A stretch of 64,000 bases of DNA from Pseudomicrostroma phylloplanum (lineage: Eukaryota > Basidiomycota > Exobasidiomycetes > Microstromatales), in assembly GCA_039545275.1 (NCBI GenBank), contig BCHS01000019.1:186001-250000 (forward strand), read 5' to 3'. Position numbers and translations under genes: made by a program. Under the pieces are notes generated by a model. That model was given only the letters and a program-made list of their open reading frames with translations. It was not told where the DNA came from and did not search any database. The stretch's first letter is position 1. The number at the start of each line of letters is the position of its first letter. Positions 45,146-57,064 of this stretch are shown one piece after another.

Positions 45146-48100
45146 CTACATCATCGTCCCCGTCCCCGCCCCCGTGCCTGCAGTCTCCTTCCTCCACTCG
45201 CGCCTCGCAGCACTCATCGCCTCCTGCACTCTCCGGTCCTTTGCCAGCCGCTCCACCCAGCGCAAGAGGGCCTCGTCGTCCTCTGGGACAAAGACCTGGT
45301 TGAGGGTGGACATGAGGTGCTCGAAGTCTAGGTCTGGCTGGCCATCCCCTCCGCCACTTCCACCACCGCTGACGTTGCTGTTGCCGTTGGCGCCTGAGCT
45401 GGAAAGGTGGGAAGTATCTTGGGCGATGTCTGCCCCTGTTGGGTCGCGGAGCACCGTCAAGCTGAGCGAGTGCAGCACGGCGAGCGAAAAGAGTATCGGT
45501 GCGTCCCTCCCCACGAGTAGGAACACGTCCCACAGCCTCAACTGCGTCTCAAACGGCACGACCGACGAGAAGAGGGTGATATGCCATCGCGTGGCGTACG
45601 CACTCCCCACTACTCCCTCGCGCTGCATCGCCCCGTTCAACCCAGGGACTAGAAGCTCAGCGAGCTTCTCCTGTACGTGGAACCCTTCGAGCAATCCTGG
45701 GAAACCGGGAGAGAAGAGATCGTGCAGAGCGTACTTTGGCGAGTCGTGCAGCGCGACGAGGAGGGCGTAGGCTTGCTCCTCGGGGTAGTAGCTCAGCAGC
45801 GTCGCGGCTAGAGAGCCCATGCCTTGGCAGTACCCGCACTGTGGACAAAGCAGGGAGAAGCTGTGCAGCACTCGGAAGAGGGAGCGTTGACCGAGGCCGT
45901 ACCGCGTGTGGAAGTGAACATGGTTGCTGATCGTGCGCGGGACGTCCAGATCGATTTGCACGTCGTGAGGAGAGGGGACGTTTAGCAGGCGCGAGAAACG
46001 ACGGATATGGTCCTGACGGCTTCGGCGGGCTGCTGCTACTTCTAGCGGCTCGGACGAACGAGAAGGCTTCGACCGTGCGGTACTGCTAGCGTTGCCATTC
46101 GAAGCGGCTTCACCACCACTTTGACGGCTCTTGCGAGGTCGGCGAGTGGAGAGCTTCCGCTTGATATCCGAGAGGCCTGATTGCGCCGGCGGGGCGGCAG
46201 GAGGTTCAGGCTCCTCCCTCTTAACCTCTTTGTTGGCCACACTCCCATTGCTCGCGCTGCCTTCGCCCACTTGAGCGGTCCCCATCTCAACCAAAGCCCA
46301 CCAAGCCCCGGATCTCCACCGATCAGGAATCCCCTTGAATACTCGCCTCTCCAGCTTGCTACTACCCTTGAGATCGTCCCTGATAGTATAAAAGGCAGTG
46401 TTCGCCCCCTTTTTCTCTCCAGGCACAAGCATCTGGGACCACTTGTCGATCCTGCTCTGCTCTTTTTCACGCTGCGCTCGCTGTGACTTTGATCGAAAGG
46501 CAGAGATGGCGTCGGCTTTAGGGTGTTGCTCCACGGAGTCGCCGTCGCCAGCGCCAGCAGAGGCGGAGGATGCAGGGGTGCCAGTGCCGGCTGATCGGCC
46601 TGCACTGCTGTTGCTGGTATGGCCAAGGTGTGGCGAGCCGACGGGCGTGACGCCGCGTGAGGTGTTGGAGGAGCGTAGGCCCTGCACGGGCTTTGCGGGC
46701 GAGGCCTCAGTAGCGCTGACTACGGATCGAGCTGCTCGAGAGACGGCTACCGTCTTGCTGGCCTGTGAGCGAGTGTTGCCGGGGGCAGGGACCAGAGTGA
46801 AAGTCGCTGCTGGTAGAATGCATATGCGACCGTGCTGGCCGGACCAATCTCTAGAAAAGAAGCCATATCTGCGGAAGATGAGGTTAGCGGGGGCCAGGGG
46901 ACTGGTCAGTCTCGGTGGACTGCAACTGTCTTTGTCTCCCCCTACTGCTGCTCACCTATCAAGCCTCTTCCAGCTCTCCTCCTCCTCATCTTCCTCATCC
47001 ACCGTCTCATCCACATCTCCAGCACCACCAAATCGTCTCGAGCTCAGCGTGAACCTCTTCCTTTGTTCCGCCTCCTGCTGCAAGCCCCAATCGACCGAGT
47101 CCAGCTCCGTGATCTCTGACATTTCCGACTCGGACATGCGCCGTCCGCTGCTGCCTGCGTTGGGGCTCGCGAGGGGTGAGAGGGTGGAAGAGGCAGAGGC
47201 GATTCGGCCTGGGCGGAATGCTGCGCCATTCGGATGGAGGAGCCCTGATCCAGATACGGAGCGTGAGGCTCCATTGCCGTTGGGGGAGGTGGAGGCGAGG
47301 GATGTGGAAGAGGAGGCGGCAGACGTTGCCGATTGAGGCGCTTCAAGGTGCCTGTATGCCTCGTCCTGACTCGATCTACTCGGCGATTTGCCGAGCGGTG
47401 GAAAGTGTGCGAAACCTTCGCTCTTTCTCGAGGAGCGCCATTTGGATCTAGGTGAGGATGAGCAAGAGGTCCTGCCTGGAGGATGCTGCGATGAAGGCTG
47501 CAGGTAATCCTTGGCAGTAGTCGGGGGAGCTGCTAGCGGGGAGGACTTGACAGCAGCTGCGCTACTGCTCGAGGAGACTGCCCGCCTGGGTCTTTGGAGG
47601 CTGCGTCGAGGGCTTGGGGGACCCGAAGCTACCGATGAGGGGTCGAGATTATCGTTCCTGCCCGTTGCTCGAGATTGGGAGTTCTCGCTCGTGGCAAGCT
47701 CTCGGGACGGAGGAGTCTGCGCTGTTGCCCCTGCCCTCTCGCTGTTGGACCTACTCAAGCTGCCCGATGCCCCTGCCCTCTCTGCCTCAACATCCCAAGG
47801 CGCTGCTCCATCAGCAGCACGATGTCTAGTCCATTCTTTGCCTTCGACCACTCCGTCTCCCTTGACTCCCATCTTGTCAAAGTGCATGTAGGTCTTGCGG
47901 ACATAATCTCCCTCGGATTCTTCTGGACTGGTCCAGGACTCGGAGGCAACGGTGCCGTGAGAGATGACCGAGGAGGTAGGGCGAGTGCGGCCGGGTGCAG
48001 AGAGGAGGTTGTGGTTGCTGCTAGAAGCGGCGGAAGGGTTTGTGGCCATTGACTGGGCTGAAGGGCGGCGATAAGATGCTGTAGGCTCGGTGAGCTCATT

Positions 48101-48268
48101 GGCTGCTAGTGTCTCCAGTGCCGGAGCTGCCTGTAGAGGAGGACCAGACGAGGGCCGACGTGTGCTGCGTGATGCATGAAGGCCTTGAGGAGGGGAAGAC
48201 AGATGGAGCTCTCTCTGGAAGTCACCCGAGAGAGACTCCACCCGCTCGTTCCCTTGAGGATCCACCAT
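45146..48268 (-). CDS. TBC-domain Rab GTPase-activating protein
   Basis: Accelerates GTP hydrolysis by a Rab GTPase and so controls vesicle traffic; the target Rab cannot be told from sequence. Exons 46956-48268 and 45146-46868 encode 1011 residues. Residues 1 to about 425 are Ser/Pro/Arg-rich and disordered. A short conserved start-of-domain element, RLDRYGFFSRDW, spans the splice junction. The TBC domain covers about 600-960: LERRVFKGIPDRWRSGAWWA, then the catalytic arginine finger in QIDLDVPRTI (about R749) and glutamine finger in CGYCQGM (about Q786), plus FETQLRLWDVFLLVG. Ser- and Gly-rich inserts interrupt the domain. Further 5' exons cannot be excluded because the N-terminus is unconserved. 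Confidence 0.9.
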
Positions 48269-49327
48269 GCCGGATTGCTATGCAAAGGGCAGCAGAGGTC
48301 GGGGGGCGGGACAAAGAGCAAGGGATCGAGGTGGAGCTGGTCCCGATCTCAGATCATAGCTGCGTTGCTTGCCTTGCTATCGTTGCTTCTCACGATGTGT
48401 AGAGGTGGCGCAATGGCAGTCAGAGCAACGAGTTGAGCCAAGGTCGAGAGCCACAGCCGTCTCGGAGGTGCGAGCAAGCACAGCAGGCGCCAGTGCCTGA
48501 CAGAGCTAGACGATAACGCTCGTTCGAGGGAGGGTGCAACGAGGTGGCCGCAAGTGACGATCTGACGAGGCCGATGACGACGGTGACGATGATGATGATG
48601 CTGGTGAAGAATAGCAGTGGCACACAACCTTCCTGCTGATCTCTTCTTACTTCTTCTTGAAGCCCCTAGATGAGCACTGATCTCGTCTTGTCTCGAGGAA
48701 AGATCCTACCTTCGTCCTTCTTCTGAAGCGGACCATGCGCCGTCCTCCAGCCCCCCGCCTCCGCCCTGAGCACTCGCCCCACCCCGCCCCGCCCTCGTGC
48801 ATGACCCGGACCGATCCCACGCTCACGCCACGCCACACGCCACACGCACCACACGCCACGCCAGGGTAGGGCAACCACCCCGCATGAGCCTGAGCCTGAG
48901 CCTGTTCCTCGGGTCGGGAGCGGCGGGGGAAGCAGGTAGCTGATGGTCGAGTCTATGTAGGCAAGCAAGTAAGCAAGCTACTCTGGCCAGCTGGCATTCT
49001 TGACACAATTGCAAGGCTCAAAGGCTCACAGACAGACGGAATGTAGTGATGTAAAGAGGGGTGACAATGGACTTCGATTTCCAGCCCTTGGCATGTAGAG
49101 GGGGGCGATATGGACCGGTAGGGATATGACAAGAGACTATGGTACTACCACATGAGCTCTATACAGACAAGATCGAAGGCCAGCTATAGACATCAAGAAG
49201 CACAAAATGTGGGAGGCCTGAGGGGAATGGTTGACTGTATCTGGCATCTCAGCCGCGAGGTGTACCGAGCAAGTGGTTACCGTACCTGGGAGGAAGGTGA
49301 GATCCGCGCTCTTGGCCGCCTTGGCGA
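48269..49327. other. intergenic region TBC gene/Zn2Cys6 gene
   Basis: 1059 bp in tandem orientation on the minus strand: TBC promoter side (left) and Zn2Cys6 3' UTR (right). A CACGCCACACG-type repeat lies at about 48824-48866 and a GAGCCT repeat at about 48885-48902. No gene recognised. Confidence 0.45.
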
Positions 49328-51193
49328 TCAGTACGGAGGGTGTCCCAGCAGCGATAGTGGCATGTCACGAGGCATCACAGGTGGCAATATCATTCGTGCG
49401 TCAGAGCCATTGGAAGCGAACCGATTCGTCTGCGGTCCAGCTGGAGATGAAGTAGCGGACGTGGTGCTGCGATGCTGACTCGTTGGCGCGTAGGGTGGCC
49501 GGATCATTGGCGCAAGGGTATGGCCTGAGAAGGCATCGGGACCTCCAATGCTGGCCCGTAGATGGGGTAATAGGGGATCTTGACCGAGTCCATAGCTTGT
49601 CCTTGGTTCGACACCTGGTCGCGGGTACGGGTAGGGCTTGATCCAGGCAGGAACGTTGCCTTCCCTCGCCGAAGGAAGGAGGGCGCCATCGCCAACGAGT
49701 CCATCAGTGGTGATTGCTCCATTCTCGGGAGTGGGCTCCATTGTCGAGAACCTCATGGGTTTGGAGAAGGCAGGCCTGCCGATGCAGGAGAAACCGATAG
49801 TGTTGGAGCTGCCTACAGGACGCAGGGGCTTGGGCAGCCTGGGGGGTCCACCACCAGCGAAGGCAGAGGCAGCACGACCGCAACCCGCCGTCCAATTACC
49901 CTGTACTGCTGGCAGATGTGGTGGCAAGCTCCTGGATGCGCATGGTCCCAGACCCTCTGAGAACATTGGCTCTCCTAACATCCTTGTACATCCAGCCTCA
50001 AGGTAGTTGCTCAGCTCCGAGCGATGCGAGCTGACTCCAGAGAAAGCTGAGGACTCGCTTGGTGATCTGTCTTGCTGGGACCGAGTCGTCGGCGAGGACA
50101 TCTCATGCTTGCCGAACGAGCTTTGCTGACTGCTGGCAGTGCTCAGCCGGGTATGGTCAGCCTGTCGACGCCTACTGGGGCTTGGTGTTACGGGCTGAAG
50201 GGTGATGGTAGGACATATCGCTGAATTCGGTAAGCTTTCTCGAAGCCAGAGCTCAGCGCTACAAGTCTCACTCACAGCTTCTCGAGACTCTACACTCTGG
50301 TATCGTTGTGTCTTCTCGTATCCAGCGGAGAGATTGCTCGCCGGTATCCAGCTCTGACTTCCAACGTGAGGATAGGTCGGGTGACCGGGCACCGTCTGTG
50401 GGAGAGCAGTAGCACCGGCAGCTCAGTGGTCAGCCGGTCAAATCAGTCAAGAGAGCAGTCTCTGTTGTAGCAAACTTGCCTCCATGTACGCCTCATCTGC
50501 CTCGCTTTCGTCTACATCGTTCAGATTTTCCTCGTCGCAGTGATCCTCTTTAGGTGACTCTGCCTGGGCTCGATGGTCCGCGTCTGCATCAGGTGCTCGG
50601 CGTGCCGCATGCTGGATGCTCCGGGTAGTGACGGAACGCCTGTTCATAGTCCTCTCGGTTCGGCCAGTGCTTGCTTCGGCTCTCTTCTTGGAGCTCCTAC
50701 CTTCACGTTGACCCTTGGGTGTCATGGCAAGAACCTTCTGTCGAGCAACGAGCTTGAGCTCAGCAGCCTTATCGTAGTAGCATTCGACCTTCCCTCCTCG
50801 CTTGAGGCAGCTGACGCAAGGCTGGCCGCCGGAACATTTGCGTTTGGAGGCTCGACAGGGGTCGCAGGCGATGGGCTGGCGAGATCTTCTATTGGAAGCA
50901 GATGACTGGTGGTGCAGAATAGTGCTCGGGTGTGAGCGGGAAGGTGGTTTACCCTGCTGGACCGCCTGGCGGGACATCGTCTCGGAAGCAGGCCGACGCT
51001 GTCGTCCGGAGTTGTGGTAGTAAGTGAGGTTTTGATCCATATTGTGACCGTCAGGGAGGCGATGCGGCAGGTGTACGAAAGTCATTGTATTCGAGCTGAG
51101 CTCAGATTGCGCGGAACAGGCCTGCGATTGCTTGTTGAGCTGAGACGCTGGCTTTACGAGGGCCACTGGCTGAAGTGGATTCCTGTGAGGCAT
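49328..51193 (-). CDS. Zn2Cys6 transcription factor
   Basis: Fungal binuclear zinc cluster regulator. Three exons are proposed, 50476-51193, 50276-50395 and 49328-50220, joining in phase to 576 residues. The zinc cluster is at about residues 108-137: CDPCRASKRKC, then QPCVSC and KVEC, with spacing C-x2-C-x6-C-x5-C-x2-C-x8-C. It is preceded by a Ser/Arg/Gln-rich region and followed by basic residues and an acidic stretch (EENLNDVDESEADEAYMEA). The rest is disordered, rich in Ser, Pro and Gly, and no fungal-specific middle homology domain is visible. The first intron uses a weak GTTTGC donor; if it is not removed the protein stops at 50447 after 248 residues. The second intron has a good GTGAGT donor. 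Target genes are unknown. Confidence 0.78.
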
Positions 51194-53929
51194 CGTTGGC
51201 TCAGGCAGAAGAGATCGTGTCGTGACAAAGAAGCGGGAAAGCGTCGAAGAGGAAGGCCTTGCAAGTTGCGATTCTTACGGGCGGTGGGCGAGAAGAGGAG
51301 AGGAAGCGGTCAGATTGCGGATCGTCTGCTGGCGTAGTAGCCGCGTGAGTGGTCTGCGGGCCGCACTCTCGACGGCAGTCAAGTGCTGAGAAGAGGGGAA
51401 GGCGTTGGAGGGGTCGACTGCGTCTACTTGGTTTACAGCCGAATTCCGATCGTGTGGGAGAAGATGAGGACTCACTCGGCTGCTGTAATGTGTCCTGAGG
51501 GGTAGAACAGGAAAAGCTATCGACGACGGCTTAGGCGGGATACAAGCGGCGGAGCGGATGCGGTGCTTCTTGACGATGTCGGGTGCAAATTGGGTGACAC
51601 CCTGTGAAGCCGTGGGGTGGTGAGCAAAAGTGCGAATGGAGACAGCGTCCGGGGCAGCGGAAGAGGGGAATGGTATGGAGGAGAGGGAAGGACAATGTCG
51701 GGGGGGAGGGAGGTCTGTCTCTTCACCCTGCAGTACCATTGTTCGCACAGCTTGTGTGATGCTGGCAATGCGCTTGGCGGCGCCCTTTGACGCCTCATGG
51801 CCAGCAGCGGGCTCACGGGAAACAAGCGGTGGGAGTCGAGTGTGCTGGCTGGCGGCTTGGCAGACAGGCGGCGGCGGATGACTAGGTTGATGGGAGACCG
51901 ACGCTGCAGCCGCAATAGCAATGCATCGGAAGGGACTTCCCACCGCTCTCAGGCACACCCGCCCTCAGCTCGGATGCATTCCTACCAAGGGACAGTGACA
52001 AAGCACCACTGTGAATCCCGGGGGAGGGAGTTGCCCCGTGGCCTGCTACAATCGTAAAAGAGGCGGTTGCAATCAACGTCTCCTGATGCCTGTCTGTTGG
52101 CAAAGCAACGGGTAAGCTCTGCGAGGAAGCTCGGCCCTTCTTGGTCACATTGCTGCTTGGACAACCCTGATGCAGGCCGCTTTGAGCGCTGGAGGAAAAA
52201 CGTCAATGAGCCAGCCAGCGCCATCATGAGTCAGTAAGGGGGTCATCAAGCAGCACGTGCTGCACATCTCGCGGCCTGCCGCCTTCCGTAGCACTGAGCA
52301 GCCACTCCGCCCTTGTTCACTTCCCCGCTACTTGCGGGCCGCCATCGAGTTCCTGAGCAAGCAAAACTTCTTCCTCTCCCTTACCGCTTAGTGTAGCTGC
52401 CCCTAGCTGCTACCACTTCGAGCTCAGTAGGGTGGGCAAAGGCGCTAGATTGTTCGCGCCATCCTACAGAAGACGAGGCAGGCACAACGGCGATTTCGCC
52501 GAGCACAACTCACGCTCAGCACAAACGCCCTGATGATGCATTTGCTCTGATGAATAGGGGTAGGGACCATGTCTGAGTGGGCGCACATCGCCTCCGTTGC
52601 TGCGTGCTTACATGCGCTGAAGAGGCTAGCCGTCTGTCGGAAACGTCGGCCAGGCCACCCTTGCCCTGAGCAGCGGTGCCAAGGCAGGGACCCCGGGGGT
52701 ATGACCCACAAGGGCCCATTCACACAAGCTCGCAAGTCCTCGCCAGGGCAATGCTTATCATTGCCAAGAGAGTGGCCTCGAGTGAAGGCAGAGCAGGGAG
52801 CATCTGAGGCAGCGTGGCCGGGATAACCGCCGAGGTGGATGGAAGTCCGTGGCAGTCGGCAGATTGCAGCTGCGCAGTACTGCTGCTACGTTCCATAGAC
52901 GTTTGAATGGCTTCTCGCTGCTTCCCATCTTATCAGACATCTGTACAGGCCGTAAGCAGCATATCCAGATGTGTCTTTGGCATGTTCGATGCTTGGCCTG
53001 CCTCCCCGATGATGCTGGCCACGGAGGTGATGGGTCGAATCAATGCTGCAGCCACGCAGCCGTATTTTCTCGGCAGTGTTGGTCTCCGTTGGAGCTCCGC
53101 CCCTGCAAGGGAGTGCCATTGTCCGATGCAAGTGCTCCTGTGCCTGCGCGTGCCCTGCCCTGGTCCGCCCGGCAGCTCGGCCCCCGTACGCGTCTCAGAG
53201 TCCGCCAGACGAGCTCCCCCCCCCCTGTTGCCAAGCGCCTGCACTTGCCTACTCCAGACTACGCTCTTTTGTCTCACCAACTCCCAAGCCTCTCCCGCCC
53301 CGTATCCTACCACCCTCCAGCGACGACTCTCCTCTCCAGACTCATTCAAACATCTCGGTGATCCCACTCTACCACACACATACGCAAAGACAAAGCAAAC
53401 AACTTGGATCGAAGGACCGGCTCCTCCGTTTCACATTCTCCCCCCACTCGAAAGACCTCCTCAGTCTGTGAATTGCTCTGCCTTTACGAGCGCCTCCTTT
53501 TCTTGGCCCTCCCTCTACCCACTATACGCCCGCTCCGGATTTGCTTGGTGCCGCCAAACGAACCCCTTCGCTCCGCTTCTTCCCTGGTACCTCATTAAGT
53601 TCCTCTGCCTTTGCTCTGGCTGGTCCTCTGCCCTCCGACGCCCTTGTCCTCCTCGCTGCTGGCCAACGCAGCCCCCACCCCCTTGCTCAGCCATTCTCCC
53701 ACCATCCCTGGGTAGCATCTGCTTGCATCCTCCTCGTACTGTGACGCGTCACAGTCACCACACGGCTCGACTGAGCACTGTCCCGGACGACTGAAGACGA
53801 CAGCTAGCTTGGAGACATCGACTTTGACCCCTTCTACGGGCAACNCCCATCAATNCCCCGCCTCGCTTCGTCGCCTGCGCTTCCCCCTTCTCGACCTCAT
53901 CATACGCTCCTCCTTTTCACCTCGTCAAA
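51194..53929. other. long divergent intergenic region
   Basis: 2736 bp between divergent start codons of the Zn2Cys6 gene and the membrane-protein gene, the longest gene-free stretch here. The right third (about 53230-53929) is strongly C/T-rich on the plus strand, as in long fungal 5' leaders. Ambiguous bases occur at 53845 and 53855. Several open frames exist, the longest 295 codons (52907-53794), but none resembles a protein. It may hold extended regulatory DNA or an unannotated RNA. Confidence 0.5.
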
Positions 53930-56008
53930 ATGCTCTCGCTCCAGTCCGGATTCCCTTCTACCTTCGCTGTCCTCGCCCTCTGCCTCACACTTGGCATCGC
54001 TTCTGAACGCGCGTTCGGTAAAGGTCTCCTCGAGTATGATGCCCTTTCCACGACGACGTCAGAGTTGAGCGTCACCGATATCACTCTTGATGCGCCTGTC
54101 TCTGCCATCACTTGCGGAGCCGCCGAGGTGGAATGGAGCTGGGATCGTCAAGGAATTCTGCCCAGCGAGCCCATCACACTGTCGATCATCAATGCTACCG
54201 ACTTCAGCTCTCGCAGGAAGAGGTCTCTCAACCGACAAACCGACCACGTGTCCAACATGCGACTTCACAAGAGGGTTTTGAGCAAGAGGCTCTCAAGTGA
54301 AGGCATCGTTCTGAATGGTGGAAGCAACCTGCCCTTTGACCAGGGCTCATTCCAGTGGGAAGGCATCGCAGTCGTCCCTGGACAATATCGCCTACTCCTC
54401 ACCGTCGTGGCCACAAACGAATCAGTCGTGTCTGACCCGTTCGCCATTGGCACGGGTCACACCGAGAGCTGCCTATCAGGCACAACAGTGACCCCGTCTG
54501 GCGCCTCGCAGACTTCGACTTCCGGCGGAGCTAGCAGCTCAGCATCTGGTTCCATCGCAGCCGCCGGAGCCACAAAGACTGCCACTAACAACCAGGGCGG
54601 TGACGATGACGATGACGACTCTTCGGCTTCGTCGACCACAAGCTTCCCTGCAGCAAGTGCCACTGGCAGCAGCAGCAGTGCTCCACAGAGCAGTGATGGC
54701 TCGCAGTCCTCGAGTCATCAGACCGCTTCGCCCTCTAGCAACACAGGCGCGATTGCCGCTGGCGTCCTCGTACCGCTACTGGTAATCATCGGAGGTGCCA
54801 TTGCCTTCTTTTGGCGGCGAAAGCATCAAACCTCATCAGCAGGCTCGCAAGGATCCAGTGGTGACGGAGGAGACAAATGGTACGAGAAAATCTTCTCCTC
54901 AGGCTCTTCGAATGGTGGAGCTGCTCAACATCGCCGTCAGATCTCCGGTCCAGAGATGGCTTCCGCAGCTGGTCTCGCCTCGGTCGCCAAGTTGGTCCCA
55001 GCAGCTCTACGAACGGAAAAGAACGAAGCCGCCCTGCAGCGTTCTGCCTCAGAGAGTCGCAGCCCCAGGACTCGTCGAGACACTGCCGGGTCTGGGGCTT
55101 CCGATGGCTCTAATACGGGGGGCGAGCATTGGGTCGACTTCCGTGCTGATGAGATGCACAACATCGACGGTGCCCGACCGTTGAGCCCCAGCACCATCGA
55201 CAGCCAAACCTTCAGCGTCATCGGAGGTAACCAGCAGCTCTACTCCCAGGGTCAAAACATTCCTCTGTCACACTTCTCCACTTCTGGTTCTTCTGCCAAT
55301 CGCAACTCGACTCTGTCGAGCGCCGATTCTCGGGGCTCTATTGCGACTTTCAGCACCCTGAACAACCCTTTCATCAACGGGCGAGATCTGATCGCTAGTG
55401 TCCCTCAGCGTCGATCTGCCAGCGACCTTCCGGGATCATCTGCCATGACATCTGTCGATTCAGCTTCATCTTCTTCCTCATCGTCGCCTTTTGGTGACGA
55501 GCACGAGGCTACTGCGTCTACTGCCCCCGCCAGTACCGATGCCACTACCCATCAAAGGTCAGACTCTCAAACTACCGTCAAGCTGGAACGATCGGACTCG
55601 GAAGGCAAGTCTGGCGTCAAGCGCAAGCCTGTTCCTCGCTTCTCTGCTGCGCCCCAAAAGGCGAGCAAAGCATCAGCGCCTGTCGAAGCGGACCCCTTTA
55701 GCAATGCGAACGCAGTCAATGACAGCAGCATTGAGCTTCTCCGATCTTCGGGCGAGACCAATGCCGTCCCGTCGACTCCACCCAGGCCGCCTTTCAAGTT
55801 CCATGCTGCCACGCCCTCTTCGATTCCTGAGACTGCCATGAGCGACACGTCTTCCATTCACAGATACTCGCCAGACCTGCCTACCAGCGTGACCGACGAT
55901 AGCTTGGCAGTCAGCGCTCAAAGCGACGTCGAGGGTGGTAGAGACAAGGCGTACCACCTGAGCATCAATCTGGGCTCAGAGAATGGCTTCAGGATGAGCT
56001 TCACATAG
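53930..56008 (+). CDS. single-pass type I membrane protein, Ser/Thr-rich
   Basis: No family was recognised with confidence. A single exon encodes 692 residues. The N-terminus is a signal peptide (FAVLALCLTLGIASERAFG). An extracellular part of about 160 residues has a beta-sandwich look (VEWSWDRQGILPSEPITLSI, FQWEGIAVVPGQYRLLLTV), reminiscent of domains in fungal cell-wall proteins but not assignable. A Ser/Thr/Gly-rich, probably O-mannosylated stalk with an Asp run follows. One membrane helix is at about residues 273-294 (IAAGVLVPLLVIIGGAIAFF) with a WRRK stop-transfer. The roughly 400-residue cytosolic tail is disordered and Ser-rich with many Arg-x-x-Ser sites. The overall plan resembles fungal wall-stress or surface sensors; that role is inference. 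A long pyrimidine-rich leader lies upstream. Confidence 0.8.
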   Translation: MLSLQSGFPSTFAVLALCLTLGIASERAFGKGLLEYDALSTTTSELSVTDITLDAPVSAITCGAAEVEWSWDRQGILPSEPITLSIINATDFSSRRKRSLNRQTDHVSNMRLHKRVLSKRLSSEGIVLNGGSNLPFDQGSFQWEGIAVVPGQYRLLLTVVATNESVVSDPFAIGTGHTESCLSGTTVTPSGASQTSTSGGASSSASGSIAAAGATKTATNNQGGDDDDDDSSASSTTSFPAASATGSSSSAPQSSDGSQSSSHQTASPSSNTGAIAAGVLVPLLVIIGGAIAFFWRRKHQTSSAGSQGSSGDGGDKWYEKIFSSGSSNGGAAQHRRQISGPEMASAAGLASVAKLVPAALRTEKNEAALQRSASESRSPRTRRDTAGSGASDGSNTGGEHWVDFRADEMHNIDGARPLSPSTIDSQTFSVIGGNQQLYSQGQNIPLSHFSTSGSSANRNSTLSSADSRGSIATFSTLNNPFINGRDLIASVPQRRSASDLPGSSAMTSVDSASSSSSSSPFGDEHEATASTAPASTDATTHQRSDSQTTVKLERSDSEGKSGVKRKPVPRFSAAPQKASKASAPVEADPFSNANAVNDSSIELLRSSGETNAVPSTPPRPPFKFHAATPSSIPETAMSDTSSIHRYSPDLPTSVTDDSLAVSAQSDVEGGRDKAYHLSINLGSENGFRMSFT

Positions 56009-57064
56009 AGTGCACCAGCATTCCCAACGGCACGATACCCCCCTTCGTCTTCTTTACCGCTTGCACATCGGACGAGCAGACGATCTGCTCTCCGAGTTCT
56101 TTTGCGGCCACTTCTTCTTCTTCGACCTACGGCTAGCTACTGACCGGCTCAGCTCAGCTAGCACTAGGACAAGACATTACCCTTTGCAAGTGCACTGGTG
56201 AGGAGACTGCTGGTCCGTCTCCCTGCACTTCAGGACTGTTTCCTTCATCTCGGTCTCCCCCCCCTCTCATAGCCCGTACATAGCACCCCTGTGGCACTGA
56301 TCCCACTCCTTGAACCTCCACCAATTCCTTCCTGGCTGCTCGCTTGCTCGCTCGCCCCTTGGCGAAGTCGGCAGATAGGCCTTGCATGTGATTTTGCTTT
56401 CTTTGTCATGCCTTTTGGCTCTCTGTCACTCGCCACGCCTCTTTTGACGGACGCATGATAATCAGACGATGTTCCGCCTTGGAGAGAGTTGCCCTGCCTG
56501 CCTGTATGCTGACGAGGCGAGAGTGGATGTGTCCTGTGGCTCAGAAGACGGAAAGAGGACCAAGGCGATTTGCGAGAGTCGAGCGAGGCGGATAGACAGA
56601 CGCGGTGGCTGCTGCTGTTCCCGTCGCTGCTTCCTTTTGGATGATGGCCCAAAAGGAAGACCTTACTTAGTCTACTCTCCTTCTTCCAAGCATCGTCGCC
56701 GTCCTCCTGTGACCCCTCGCCACTTCTCCTCCCCGTTACCACTCTGGAATCATCAGCCCCTTCACTGCTGCTTTAAACCTCGAACCTCAGGGGTCTAGCC
56801 GTCTTTTCCCATCCCCAGGCACTCGAAGAATTCCTCGCGCCCCCAGCCTGCTCACTACTTTAAGGCGCTTCTATAGGACTACAGGCCTTGGAACCACACA
56901 TCGCCCCCTTCCACCAGTCTCGACTGATCTGGCCTTCGTACTAGTGCCTTGAGCTTAGCTCTGGCCTCTCTCTACCCCTCAGCACCAATCTGCCTCCACC
57001 TCCTTCCTCGCGGCCGGGAGTGGTCAGACCCCCACCACTCCGCTTAGGGCCGAGTGTCTGAGAG
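56009..57064. other. intergenic region membrane-protein gene/SIZ gene
   Basis: 1056 bp in tandem orientation: 3' UTR of the membrane-protein gene, then the promoter and leader of the SUMO ligase. C/T-rich stretches occur at about 56670-56760 and 56800-56930. No gene recognised. Confidence 0.45.

Noticed and set aside
51275..51958. 227-codon minus-strand frame upstream of the Zn2Cys6 gene
   Set aside because: No similarity to transcription factors and no phase-compatible splice into the zinc cluster exon was evident; likely promoter DNA.
52907..53794. 295-codon plus-strand frame in the long intergenic region
   Set aside because: Pro/Ser/Cys-rich translation of a C/T-rich leader, no domain and no codon-use pattern like the neighbours.
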